Shown here piece by piece: positions 32,463 to 44,312 of a stretch of DNA of 64,000 nucleotides. A program made the translations under genes and the position numbers. Source of the stretch: Cyrtodaria siliqua (taxonomy: Eukaryota > Mollusca > Bivalvia > Adapedonta > Hiatellidae); NCBI GenBank assembly GCA_037043455.1, contig JAWPHD010003276.1, forward strand, positions 1 to 64,000. Direction: 5' to 3'. The notes below the pieces were generated by a model, which made no database searches, was not told the origin of the DNA, and saw only the letters and a program-made list of their open reading frames with translations. Every line of letters begins with the position of its first letter. Within the stretch, counting starts at the first letter, position 1.

Positions 32463-34339
32463 TCGTATTGGCGAGTTCCTTCAAATTGGCCATGTTTTTC
32501 ACATATTGGCCGACTTCCAGTTCGTATTGGCATATAGTCTGCATTGTATTATGTGCAACGTTTCTAGTAAAACATGGCTAATACAGTTTAGTTAATTAAT
32601 AACGAGTGTTACAATGTTTTAGCTGTTGGTGAAAATAAGGTATCGAACATATATGACAGATTTTATTGTGTCAGTTGTTAATTTTGTCAGTTGTTAATTT
32701 AAATTCTATGTCCCATGTGGTTTCAGGTTGGTCCAGAGGACCATGAATTCAGATCACTGCCCCATCCTTGCACGATCGCAAGAGGCAGTTAATAAGGTTT
32801 TCATAGTTGGAGTTATTATAACTTCTCGAGCGGTTGTGACATTCGTGAATCGGATTCCATGCCTCCTATATTTGATGTTTACAAATGACTCTTTGACCAA
32901 GAAAATCTTGAGAAAAAAGCATGCAAAGTCTGACATGTCATTTTAACCCTTAACCCGCTACATATATATAATGGACTGTTCTTTCTTTGAATTAAGACCA
33001 CTCCATTTATATGACAAGTTACTCGCAGACTGATCTGGGACGCCGTGAGTTTTAAAAAAATCAAGATTGCCGTGTGTCCCTTTAAAATAACTGATTAAAG
33101 AAAAGAAAAGTCTAACATCTACCTCTTTTAAAACTCTAAGAACAATGCTAAACATAAATCGTATATTCGTGTCTCTCTGCAGGTGTCTACACTTTCTACA
33201 GTGTAAATATAGATATAAGTTTGTTTCCATTCATTCATTCATTCCATTCATATTTTATGTTTTATTTCTTAATTTTTTAAATTCTTTGTGTACATGTAAA
33301 ATTCATGTTCATTGTGTATACCCCATATTATATGAGCACAGTGTTACAAGTGGACACCTAAATTGTTAAGTATGTAATATTACCATACGAAGGGTAAGTG
33401 TTTTGGCTGAATAAGTCTTATATCGTACAGGGTTCCCTAATAGAATACCCTTGCTCTATAAAATGCCCTCAACAGTACCTTGCCTCTGTCTATGCCGGAG
33501 TACTCTACCTGTCGACAAATTACCCTTTAAAACTCGCAACTTCATTGGCAGGAGATAATAAGCATCCTACTTTATTTTTTACGACTGAATTTTTGAGGTA
33601 ATGGTGACGAACAAACATTAAGGAGAGGAATTCTTGAATGTTTTTTTACAATCACAATACTCTAAAATCCATGAAGCTCCCACTAGCGCTTAGCCGATTT
33701 TATTCGCGCGTTTTTTTTCATGCACATAGAAGTTTTCATGACGTTATTGTAAATAAACATGTCAACATCACTTGCTGATGCATCAGTTACACTTTTTTTT
33801 ACATCATTTGCTGCTTCCTAAAAGTAAAACAGATTGGTGGAAGTCATAGAATCTCTCGAAGTCTCGCCAAAATTGCCCCCAATCTAAGTGGCGATTTCAA
33901 ACTTCCCTTTGGCCTTGGCTCTGAAGATCATAGAAAAGCGAAGAAATACGAAGCAGGGTGGGTGACCATATAATATAATACAGGTTACTCAGGTTGTTAC
34001 CAGACACAGCCTTTGTACTCTGGTAGGGTACCGTGTACAACATAGACACATTCAGCATTATTTTTGCAATACAGTTATTTAGCAATTTGAATATAAACAC
34101 ATATTACTTACTGTAAGTTAGATGAATATACTTCAGCTGTTTCCAAAATGGCAAAGTTTTTATTTATGATGTCTGTGCAAGTATTATAGGCTTAAATTGT
34201 CACTTGCTAGTTCTTAAATCATTTCCAGTTCTGTCTGTCTGAAAAGGTGTACATTGTTCGAGACATTTGAGAATGTTAGCGACACGGTCAAACTATATTT
34301 ATTATTGACAGTTCTGAAAAACTTGAATAATAATATTAG

Positions 34340-34440
34340 ACTTGCCATTAAAATAAACATATTTGACGAGAATGTCAATATATTTGATACAGTTACAAAA
34401 TGAAAGTGTTACATTATAAGTTGAACACCTCTCGTACATA
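34340..34440. repeat. Dispersed repeat, copy related to the satellite insertion
   Basis: GACTTGCCATTAAAATAAAC ... TTATAAGTTGAACACCTCTC matches 37711-37812, which interrupts the satellite array. No coding content. Confidence 0.65.
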
Positions 34441-34473
34441 GTTATAGTAATATATAAAAACAATTTCCTTTGA

Positions 34474-34578
34474 AGTATTCTAATAATTAATATAAATGAT
34501 TGAACAAATGCAAGTTATGCTGGAAAACTAACGAGAGTTTTTAAAAAATCGAAATTTCTGTGTGTCCCTTTAAATGCA
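34474..34578. repeat. Short dispersed repeat (TGTGTCCCTTT family)
   Basis: Second copy of the repeat at 29945-30062, with TAAATGATTGAACAAATGC and TGTGTGTCCCTTTAAA. It follows another dispersed fragment by about 35 bp. Confidence 0.6.
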
Positions 34579-34889
34579 TAAAATGTTATTTAATATATTA
34601 CATGTATGTTATGTGTAAAAAAGCAACCATTGTATGTTAAATTAAATGTTCAAGTTTTATGTATGAAACAGGCGATACAGTATATATTAAGTTTATTTGT
34701 TAGTCAAATTTGTATTATGGAAGCATATTATAATATTAGAGTAAAACTCAATCATCTGTAGGCTAAGAAATACAACATATAAAAGACGTGTGTCTGTTTT
34801 ATCTTTGATTTCCAAAATGCACTTTTTCTGTCTCTTGCCTGAGGTGGGGTGCTATGGTGAATATATCCACGGCAATCTCACAAACACAC

Positions 34890-35173
34890 TGTCACATCCC
34901 TCCCCCATTCACATTCATTTTGTCATTTTTTATCATGCTCATGCAAGGTCCATCATGAAACCGCATATGCAAATGTAGAAACGTGGCTCCATGGTAAGTG
35001 GAGTGTCTACTATAGAATTTGCAGCAACTCTGCAGTTCTGCAGTTCTGCAGGTAAGAAGGTTCTAGGCCCATTCTCCATATATTATCTTGATGCAAATGG
35101 AAGGTGAGCCTGGTACGTTCATTCCTGTCAGGCACCATATAAACTTTCTTAAAACCCAATTCAATTCAATTCA
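34890..35173 (+). mobile_element. SINE family C
   Basis: Contains AACGTGGCTCCATGGTAAGT, GCAGCAACTCTGCAGTTCTG, GGTTCTAGGCCC and a shortened 3' end (CACCATATAAACTTTCTTAA) with a CAATTCAATTC tail. An intact target-like stretch, TCATTTTTTATCATGC, at 34923-34938 is useful for comparison with the interrupted copy at 35462. Confidence 0.75.
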
Positions 35174-35302
35174 TGGTCTTATGTTAGACTGTTTGCCTCA
35201 TAACAGCGAGGTTCAAGGCCTGAGACAACACAGCTTCCCTTCAGATTTTTTTTGTTCAGTGTTTTATTTCTATAAGCTATAAATGATGTAAAACCCCATT
35301 CA

Positions 35303-35461
35303 AACAAATTGTTTGGTGTTAAACACCATTTTCCAGCACACTTTAGGCTATGTATGAAGGTCAGTTTTTAGTGGTGGAGGCATACCACCCACTTATTCCT
35401 AGTTAGAACCAGTACTGTATACCTCCCACCATCTGTAAGAATCAACACTTTCTCACAAGTT
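35303..35461 (-). mobile_element. SINE family A, minus strand, outer layer of a nest (part 1)
   Basis: Reads from the CAAACAAATT tail region through the core complement CCTAGTTAGAACC (35398-35410) to TTTCTCACAAG, where it is cut. The missing head part resumes at 37014 (TTTTCACAAATTGAGCTCCC and onward, to about 37060). The repeated TTTYTCACAA at both junctions looks like a target-site duplication. Confidence 0.75.
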
Positions 35462-35555
35462 TCCCCATTTGGTTGCCGGGAAAGAATACAACCACTGCAA
35501 ATCCCGCTGAGGCAGAGGGGTAGGACATCCCCTTCATGTTCATTTCGTCATTTTT
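35462..35555 (+). mobile_element. SINE family C, middle layer of the nest (5' part)
   Basis: TTCCCCATTTGGTTGCCGGG, AAAGAATACAACCACTGC and TTCATTTCGTCATTTTT match the 5' half of family C. The copy is split by the Helentron-like element and continues at 36779-37013. Confidence 0.8.
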
Positions 35556-36778
35556 AGCTTACTGGCCAAGGGCCAGCAGAGCTTATGGGATGGCGAGTTG
35601 TCCGTCATCCGTCCGTCCGTCGTCCGTAGTTAACTTTTGTCTTGTGAACATTCTAGGGCCTACATTTTGCATCCGATCTTTACCAAACTTTAACAGGTTG
35701 TTAATATAAATGAAAGCTCGAACAAGTTTGAAAACCAGCCAGATCGGAATAATTTCACCGGAGTTATGGCCCTTGTTTTGCTGGAAAATGCCATATTAAG
35801 CCTTGTGAACACTCTAGCATCTTCATTTATAATTTGATCTCTACCAAACTTGCACAGATTGTGAATATCAATAAAAGCTCGGACAAGTTCGAAAACCAGC
35901 TGGATCAGATTATTAACAGCAGAGTTTTTGCCCTTGATTTAGTTAAAAATGCTATATTTTGCCTCGTTAAGACGATAGGGGCTTCATTGTTCATCCGATC
36001 TTTACTGAACTTTATAAGATTGTTAATATCAATGAAGGCTCGGACAAGTTCGAAAACCATTCATATTGGACCAGTAACAGCGGAGTTATGACCCTTGATT
36101 TAGTTCAAAATGCTACATTTTGCCTCGTTAAGACTTTATTTTTTATCCGATCTTTACCAAACTTTATCAGATTGTTAATGTCAATAAAAGCTCGTTCAAG
36201 TTCGAAAACCAGACAGATCGGACCAGTTACAGCGGAGTCATGGCCCTTGATTTTGTTAAAAATGCTATAATTTGCCTTGTCTTACGATAAGGCCTTCATT
36301 TCGCGTCTGATCTTTGCCAAACTTTACCAGATTTTATGACTTCCTTTTTTATATTGTAATTTTCTTCTTCTTTTTTTTTTTTTAAATAGTTTTGTTTGTT
36401 TTTTCTGTTTTTCTTTTTTTTTAATTTTTCACTTTTTTTTCTCTTTCTTTTTTAAATTTTGTTTGAATTTTTTTTTTTTTGATTTTTTTTTTTTTAGCTC
36501 TATGTTGGACCAGTCGGACGAGTAACAGAGGAGTTATGGCTCTTGATTTAGTTAAAAATTCTATATTTTGCCTCGTTAATACGGTAGGGCCTTCATTTTT
36601 CATCTGATCTTTACCAAACTTTACCAGATTCTTTAGTTATGGCCCTTGATTTAGTTGATAAACTGTATTTTGCCCAAAACTTTCAAAAAAACGTAAATGG
36701 CAGTCTCTCGCTTCATTGATGTTATAAGAGCCATGTTAGCCAGTAGAGCATCCACAGGCCCTTTTGGGCCTCTTGTTT
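35556..36778 (+). mobile_element. Helentron/pearl-like element, complete, inner layer of the nest
   Basis: 5' AGCTTACTGGCCAAGGGCCA (hairpin), then a CCGTCCGTCCGTCG microsatellite (35601-35626). Five clear units of about 160 bp follow (CGATCTTTACCAAACTTTA at about 35671, 35837, 35998, 36149 and 36309, and a sixth near 36608), with a T-rich expansion (36358-36497). It ends CAGTAGAGCATCCACAGGCC then CTTTTGGGCCT and CTTGTTT. Organisation (CCGT microsatellite plus about 160-bp core tandem repeats) resembles the bivalve pearl elements. Apparent ORFs of 60-85 codons follow the 160-bp unit. No transposase or helicase. Confidence 0.85.
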
Positions 36779-37013
36779 ATCATGCTTATTCAAGGTCTTA
36801 ATTATCATGACACCGCGTATGCAAACCTGAAAACATGTCTCCATCGCAAATGGGAGTGTCTTCTATAGAATTTGCAGAAACTCTGAACTGCAGGTTAGAA
36901 GGTTCTAGGCCTATTCTCCATATTTTATCTTGATGGAGGATGAGGAATGTTCATTCCTGTTAGACGCCATATAACCTTTCATGTGTTGTTGCGCCTTAAA
37001 ACCCAATTCAGTT
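36779..37013 (+). mobile_element. SINE family C, middle layer of the nest (3' part)
   Basis: Resumes ATCATGCTTATTCAAGGTCT exactly where the copy at 35462-35555 stops, then GAATTTGCAGAAACTCTG, GGTTCTAGGCCTATTC and CGCCATATAACC, to the CCCAATTCAG tail. Confidence 0.85.
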
Positions 37014-37060
37014 TTCACAAATTGAGCTCCCAGTGGGATTCCAACCCGCAGCAGCTTATG
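37014..37060 (-). mobile_element. SINE family A, minus strand, outer layer of the nest (part 2)
   Basis: TTTTCACAAATTGAGCTCCC then AGTGGGATTCCAACCCGCAG is the B-box side of family A on the minus strand, continuing the copy cut at 35461. Sequence to 37300 is a further degenerate repeat (CTCTCGGAGCAGCTC) without a gene. Confidence 0.75.
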
Positions 37061-37308
37061 ATATTGAACTAGTCACTTATTGCTTGGTCATTCAGAAGGG
37101 CAGGTTAACCAAGGGTCTCCCGTATACCGGAGTATATGCTGTGGGAACCTTAGCATTATCTATCTACCTCTCGGAGCAGCTCAAAATAACCAAATGTTAT
37201 TATTTTAAATTAACAGTTCAGTTGTCTGAGACTGTCAATTACCTTGTCCAGTGAAGTCATTTCTAGCTATTAATTTATTAAGAATGTATGTACTCAACCT
37301 GGTATTAA

Positions 37309-38848
37309 TAGTATAAGCAAGCCTATATGCAAACTATTCCAGTCACATCCAGTCCCAATATTTTATAAGCATGCCTATATGAAAACTATTTCAGTTTCAT
37401 AATGTTCATCCAGTCCCATATTTTGTCCCAATATTTTATAAGCTGCCTATATGAAAACTATTTCAGTTTGTTTATGTTCATCCAGTCCCAATATTTTGAC
37501 CCAATGTTTTATAAGCATGTCTGTATGAAAACTATTTCAGTTTGATCCAGTCTCAATATTTTATAAGCATTTAAGCCTATATGAAAACTATTTCAGTCTG
37601 ATCCAATCTCAATATTTTATAAGCAAGCCTATATGAAAATTAAAGCATACGGATGCAGCGACATTAGGAATCACATAATAGTGCGTGTCATAATGTTCAT
37701 AGCGAAGGAATCATTAGACTTGACATTAAAATCAAACATATTCAGCGAAAATTTCAAGATAGTTGATTCAGTTACACAATAAAAGTGTTCAATTATAAGT
37801 TGAACACCTCTCGTATATGAAAACTATCTCAGTTTAATCCAATTTCAATATTTTATAAGCAAGCCTATATGAAAACTATTTCAGTTTAATCATGTTCCAT
37901 CCAGTCCCAATATTTTGTCCCAATATTTGATAAGCAAGCCTATATGAAAACCATTTCAGTTTCATCTAATCCCAATATTTGATAAGCAAGCCTATATGAA
38001 AACCATTTCAGATTCATCAAGTCTCAATATTTTAAAGCAAGCCTATATGAAAACCATTTCAGTTTCATCCAGTCTCAATATTTTATAAGGAAGCCTATAT
38101 GAAAACCATTTCAGTTTCATCTAATCCCAATATCTGATAAGCAAGCCTATATGAAAACCATTTCAGTTTCATCCAGTCTCAATATTTTATAAGCAAGCCT
38201 ATAAATTATGAAAACCATTTCTGTTTCATCCAATCCCAATATTTTATAAGCATGCTTGTATTAAAACTATTTCAGTATCATCCAGTCCCAATATTTTATA
38301 AGCATGTCTATATGAAAACCATTTCAGTTTCATCCAGTCTCAATATTTTATAAGGAAGCCTATATTAAAACCATTTCAGTTTCATCTAATCCCAATATCT
38401 GATAAGCAAGCCTATATGAAAACCATTTCAGTTTCATCCAGTCTCAATATTTTATAAGGAAGCCTATATTAAAACCATTTCAGTTTCATCTAATCCCAAT
38501 ATCTGATAAGCAAGCCTATATGAAAACCATTTCAGTTTCATCCAGTCTCAATATTTTATAAGCAAGCCTATAAATTATGAAAACCATTTCTGTTTCATCC
38601 AATCCCAATATTTTATAAGCATGTCTAGATGAAAACGTATTTCAGTTTCATCCAGTCCCAATATTTTATAAGGATGTCTATATGAAAACGTATTTCAGTT
38701 TCATCCAGTCTCAATATTTTATAAGCATGTCTATATGAACACTATTTCAGTTTCATCCAGTCCCAATATTTTATAAGCATGTCTATATGAAAACTATTTC
38801 AGTTTCATCCAATCTCAATATTTTATAAGCATGTCTATATGAAAACTA
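37309..38848. repeat. 52-bp satellite, left segment
   Basis: The monomer is approximately AATATTTTATAAGCATGTCT + ATATGAAAACTATTTCAGTT + TCATCCAGTCYC. This edge carries the most diverged units (AAGCAAGCCTATATG variants, truncated units), as expected at the border of an array. It includes an unrelated insertion at 37640-37816. Confidence 0.9.
37640..37816. repeat. Dispersed repeat inserted in the satellite
   Basis: The satellite stops at GCCTATATGAAAATTAAAGC and resumes at TATATGAAAACTATCTCAG. The body 37711-37812 matches 34340-34440 (TTATAAGTTGAACACCTCTC). It dates array growth relative to this family. Confidence 0.65.
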
Positions 38849-39414
38849 TTGTTTGGGGCGCTTGTTTCAGCCAAAGGTTTTTCTGAAGTAACTTGAGCAA
38901 TTTAAATAATATGTACATCAGTTATATATCATTAGAACTGGCATTTTTAGTGGTGAATAAAACTACTTTACTTTTGAAAATCGGTTGAGAAATAAATATT
39001 TTACAACCAAAAGGATTTTTTGATGGGGTTTTTCCCATGTAAATTCTTTGTTGGTGGGACAGCAGAAAATTACGAAATTTCAAATAACTTCAGTAATCCT
39101 TCATATTTTGCTATAAAACTTCCAGGGTGTCTTAATTTACTGATATCCAACAATTTAAAACTATTTTTGGATAATATTTCTAAAAAAAAAAAAAAATCAA
39201 ATTGTTCATGCAGCAGAATTTTGCATTGAAAATGACCCATCAAAAACAGCTTTCGCGCATGACATTTTTATTTCTCAACCGGTTCTGAAAAGTAAGGTAT
39301 TTTTATTTACCACTAAAAATGTCTGTTTCGCTGATGTACAACTTATTTAGGTAGTAGCTTAATTTTATCTTAAAAGTAAAAAAAAACTTTGGCTGAAACA
39401 AGCGCCCCAAAAAA
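38849..39414. mobile_element. MITE with TA target site, copy 2, inside the satellite
   Basis: 566 bp, very similar to 20127-20690. TA occurs at 38847-38848 and 39415-39416. The left end TTGTTTGGGGCGCTTGTTTC faces GAAACAAGCGCCCCAAAAAA. The satellite monomer is interrupted after AAAACTA and resumes at TTCAATTTCACAGTCCC, so the insertion point is within a monomer. Confidence 0.9.
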
Positions 39415-39988
39415 TAGTTCAATTTCACAGTCCCAATATTTTATAAGCATGCTTGTATGTATTAAAATTATTTCTGTTTCATCCAATCCCAATATTGTAT
39501 AAGCATGCTTGCATTAAAACTATTTCAGTTTCATCCAGTCCCAATATTTTATAAGCATGCTTGTATTAAAACTATATCGGTTTCATCCAATCTCAATATT
39601 TTATAAGCATGCCTATATGAACACTATTTTGGTTTCATCAAGTCCCAATATTTTATAAGCATGTTTATATGAAAACTATTTCAGTTTCATCCAGTAATAT
39701 TTTATAAGAATGTCTATATTTCATCCAGTCCCAATAATGAAATAATTCAGTTTTATCCAGTTACAGTATTTTATAAGCGTGCCTATATGAAAACGATTTC
39801 AGTTTTATTCAGTCTCAATATTTTATAAGCATGTCTATATGAAAACTATTTCAGTTTCATCCAATCTCAATATTTTATAAGCATGTCTATATGAAAACTA
39901 TTACAGTTTCATCCAGTCGCAATATTTTATAAGCATGTTTATATGAAAACTATTTCAGTATCATCCAGTCCCAATATTTTATAAGCAT

Positions 39989-42376
39989 GCCTATATGAAA
40001 ACTATTTGAGACTCATCCAGCCCCAATATTTTATAAGCATGTCTATATGAAAACTATTTCAGTTTCATCCAATCCCAATATTTTATAAGCATGTCTATAT
40101 GAAAACTATTACAGTTTCATCCAGTTGCAATATTTTATAAGCATGTTTATATGAAAACTATTACAGTTTCATCCAGTCGCAATATTTTATAAGCATGTCT
40201 ATATGAAAACTATTACAGTTTCATCCAGTCGCAATATTTTATAAGCATGCCTATATGAACACTATTTTGGTTTCATCCAATCCCAATATTTTATAAGCAT
40301 GTCTATATGAAAACTATTTCAGTTTCATCCAGTCGCAATATTTTATAAGCATGTTTATATGAAAACTATTTCAGTATCATCCAGTCCCAATATTTTATAA
40401 GCATGCCTATATGAACACTATTTCAGTTTCATCCAGTCACAATATTTTATAAGCATGTTTATATGAAAACTATTTCAGTATCATCCAGTCCCAATATTTT
40501 ATAAGCATGCCTATATGAAAACGATTTCAGTTTTATTCAGTCTCAATATTTTATAAACATGTAGATATAAAACCTATTTCAGTTTCATCCAGTCCAAATA
40601 TTTTATAAGCATGTCTGCTATATGAAAACTATTTCAGTTTTATCCAGTCTCAATATTTGATAAGCATGTCTGCTATATCAAAACTATTTCAGTTTTATCC
40701 AGTCTCAATATTTTATAAGCATGCCTATATTTCATCCAATCCCAATAATGAACCATTTCAGTTTCATCCAGCCCCAATATTTTATAAGCATGTCTATATG
40801 AAAAGTATTTCAGTTTTATCCAGTCTCAATATTTTATAAGCATGTCTGCTATATCAAAACTATTTCAGTTTTATCCAGTCTCAATATTTGATAAGCATGT
40901 CTGCTATATCAAAACTATTTCAGTTTTATCCAGTCTCAATATTTTATAAGCATGCCTATATTTCATCCAATCCCAATAATGAACCATTTCAGTTTCATCC
41001 AGCCCCAATATTTTATAAGCATGTCTATATGAACACTATTTCAGTTTTATCCAGTCTCAATATTTTATAAGCATGCCTATATGAAAAGTATTTCAGTTTT
41101 ATCCAGTCTCAATATTTGATAAGCATGTCTATATGAAAAGTATTTCAGTTTTATCCAGTCTCAATATTTGATAAGCATGTCTGCTATATCAAAACTATTT
41201 CAGTTTTATCCAGTCTCAATATTTTATAAGCATGCCTATATTTCATCCAATCCCAATAATGAACCATTTCAGTTTCATCCAGCCCCAATATTTTATAAGC
41301 ATGTCTATATGAAAAGTATTTCAGTTTTATCCAGTCTCAATATTTTATAAGCATGTCTGCTATATCAAAACTATTTCAGTTTTATCCAGTCTCAATATTT
41401 TATAAGCATGCCTATATTTCATCCAATCCCAATAATGAACCATTTCAGTTTCATCCAGCCCCAATATTTTATAAGCATGTCTATATGAACACTATTTCAG
41501 TTTTATCCAGTCCTAATATTTTATAAGCATGTCTATATGAAAACTATTTGAGACTCATCCAGTCCCAATATTTTATAAGCATGTCTGTATGAAAACTATT
41601 TCAGTATCATCCAGTCCCAATATTTTATAAGCATGTCTATATGAAAACTATTTGAGACTCATCCAGTCCCAATATTGTATAAGCATGTCTGTATGAAAAC
41701 TATTTCAGTTTCATCCAGTCCCAATTTTTATAAGCATGTCTATATGAAAACTATTTGAGACTCATCCAGTCCCAATATTTTATAAGCATGTCTGTATGAA
41801 AACTATTTCAGTTTCATCCAGTCCCCATATTTTATAATTATGTCTATATGAAAACTATTTGTTTCATCCAGTCCCAATATTGTATAAGCATGTCTATATG
41901 AAAACTATTTGTTTCATCCAGTCTCAATATTGTATAAGCATGTCTATATGAAAACAATTTCAGTTTCATCCAGTCTCAATATTTTATAAGCATGTATATA
42001 TGAAAACTATTTCAGTTTCATCCAGTCCCAATATTGTATAAGCATGTCTATTATATGAAAACCATTTCAGTTTCATCCAGGCACAATATTTTATAAGCAT
42101 GTCTATATAAAAACCATTTCAGTTTCATCCAGGCACAATATTTTATAAGCATGTCTATATAAAAACCATTTCAGTTTCATCCAGTCCCAATATTTTATAA
42201 GCATGTCTGCTATATGAAAACTATTTCAGTTTTATCCAGTCTCAATATTTTATAAGCACGCCTATATTTCATCCAATCCCAATAATGAACCATTTCAGTT
42301 TCATCCAGCCCCAATATTTTATAAGCTTGTCTATATGAAAACTATTTCAGTTTCATCCAGTCCCAATATTTTATAA
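39989..42376. repeat. Higher-order duplication, copy 1 (satellite)
   Basis: Units from 39989 onward are repeated almost base for base at an offset of 2392 bp. After a 456-bp segment unique to this copy (about 41055-41510), the offset becomes 1936 bp. The second copy is 42381-44312. Confidence 0.85.
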
Positions 42377-42380
42377 GCAT

Positions 42381-44312
42381 GCCTATATGAAAACTATTTG
42401 AGACTCATCCAGCCCCAATATTTTATAAGCATGTCTATATGAAAACTATTTCAGTTTCATCCAATCCCAATATTTTATAAGCATGTCTATATGAAAACTA
42501 TTACAGTTTCATCCAGTTGCAATATTTTATAAGCATGTTTATATGAAAACTATTACAGTTTCATCCAGTCGCAATATTTTATAAGCATGTCTATATGAAA
42601 ACTATTACAGTTTCATCCAGTCGCAATATTTTATAAGCATGCCTATATGAACACTATTTTGGTTTCATCCAATCCCAATATTTTATAAGCATGTCTATAT
42701 GAAAACTATTTCAGTTTCATCCAGTCGCAATATTTTATAAGCATGTTTATATGAAAACTATTTCAGTATCATCCAGTCCCAATATTTTATAAGCATGCCT
42801 ATATGAACACTATTTCAGTTTCATCCAGTCACAATATTTTATAAGCATGTTTATATGAAAACTATTTCAGTATCATCCAGTCCCAATATTTTATAAGCAT
42901 GCCTATATGAAAACGATTTCAGTTTTATTCAGTCTCAATATTTTATAAACATGTAGATATAAAACCTATTTCAGTTTCATCCAGTCCAAATATTTTATAA
43001 GCATGTCTGCTATATGAAAACTATTTCAGTTTTATCCAGTCTCAATATTTGATAAGCATGTCTGCTATATCAAAACTATTTCAGTTTTATCCAGTCTCAA
43101 TATTTTATAAGCATGCCTATATTTCATCCAATCCCAATAATGAACCATTTCAGTTTCATCCAGCCCCAATATTTTATAAGCATGTCTATATGAAAAGTAT
43201 TTCAGTTTTATCCAGTCTCAATATTTTATAAGCATGTCTGCTATATCAAAACTATTTCAGTTTTATCCAGTCTCAATATTTGATAAGCATGTCTGCTATA
43301 TCAAAACTATTTCAGTTTTATCCAGTCTCAATATTTTATAAGCATGCCTATATTTCATCCAATCCCAATAATGAACCATTTCAGTTTCATCCAGCCCCAA
43401 TATTTTATAAGCATGTCTATATGAACACTATTTCAGTTTTATCCAGTCCTAATATTTTATAAGCATGTCTATATGAAAACTATTTGAGACTCATCCAGTC
43501 CCAATATTTTATAAGCATGTCTGTATGAAAACTATTTCAGTATCATCCAGTCCCAATATTTTATAAGCATGTCTATATGAAAACTATTTGAGACTCATCC
43601 AGTCCCAATATTGTATAAGCATGTCTGTATGAAAACTATTTCAGTTTCATCCAGTCCCAATTTTTATAAGCATGTCTATATGAAAACTATTTGAGACTCA
43701 TCCAGTCCCAATATTTTATAAGCATGTCTGTATGAAAACTATTTCAGTTTCATCCAGTCCCCATATTTTATAATTATGTCTATATGAAAACTATTTGTTT
43801 CATCCAGTCCCAATATTGTATAAGCATGTCTATATGAAAACTATTTGTTTCATCCAGTCTCAATATTGTATAAGCATGTCTATATGAAAACAATTTCAGT
43901 TTCATCCAGTCTCAATATTTTATAAGCATGTATATATGAAAACTATTTCAGTTTCATCCAGTCCCAATATTGTATAAGCATGTCTATTATATGAAAACCA
44001 TTTCAGTTTCATCCAGGCACAATATTTTATAAGCATGTCTATATAAAAACCATTTCAGTTTCATCCAGGCACAATATTTTATAAGCATGTCTATATAAAA
44101 ACCATTTCAGTTTCATCCAGTCCCAATATTTTATAAGCATGTCTGCTATATGAAAACTATTTCAGTTTTATCCAGTCTCAATATTTTATAAGCACGCCTA
44201 TATTTCATCCAATCCCAATAATGAACCATTTCAGTTTCATCCAGCCCCAATATTTTATAAGCTTGTCTATATGAAAACTATTTCAGTTTCATCCAGTCCC
44301 AATATTTTATAG
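42381..44312. repeat. Higher-order duplication, copy 2 (satellite)
   Basis: Partner of 39989-42376, directly adjacent. It shares rare variants such as AATTTTTATAAGC (short unit), CCCCATATTTTATAATTATG and ACATGTAGATATAAAACC, which are unlikely to arise twice. Confidence 0.85.

Noticed and set aside
32728..32946. 72-codon frame with SDHCPI, a LINE endonuclease word
   Set aside because: No other endonuclease motif is present in the frame; the match is six residues by chance.
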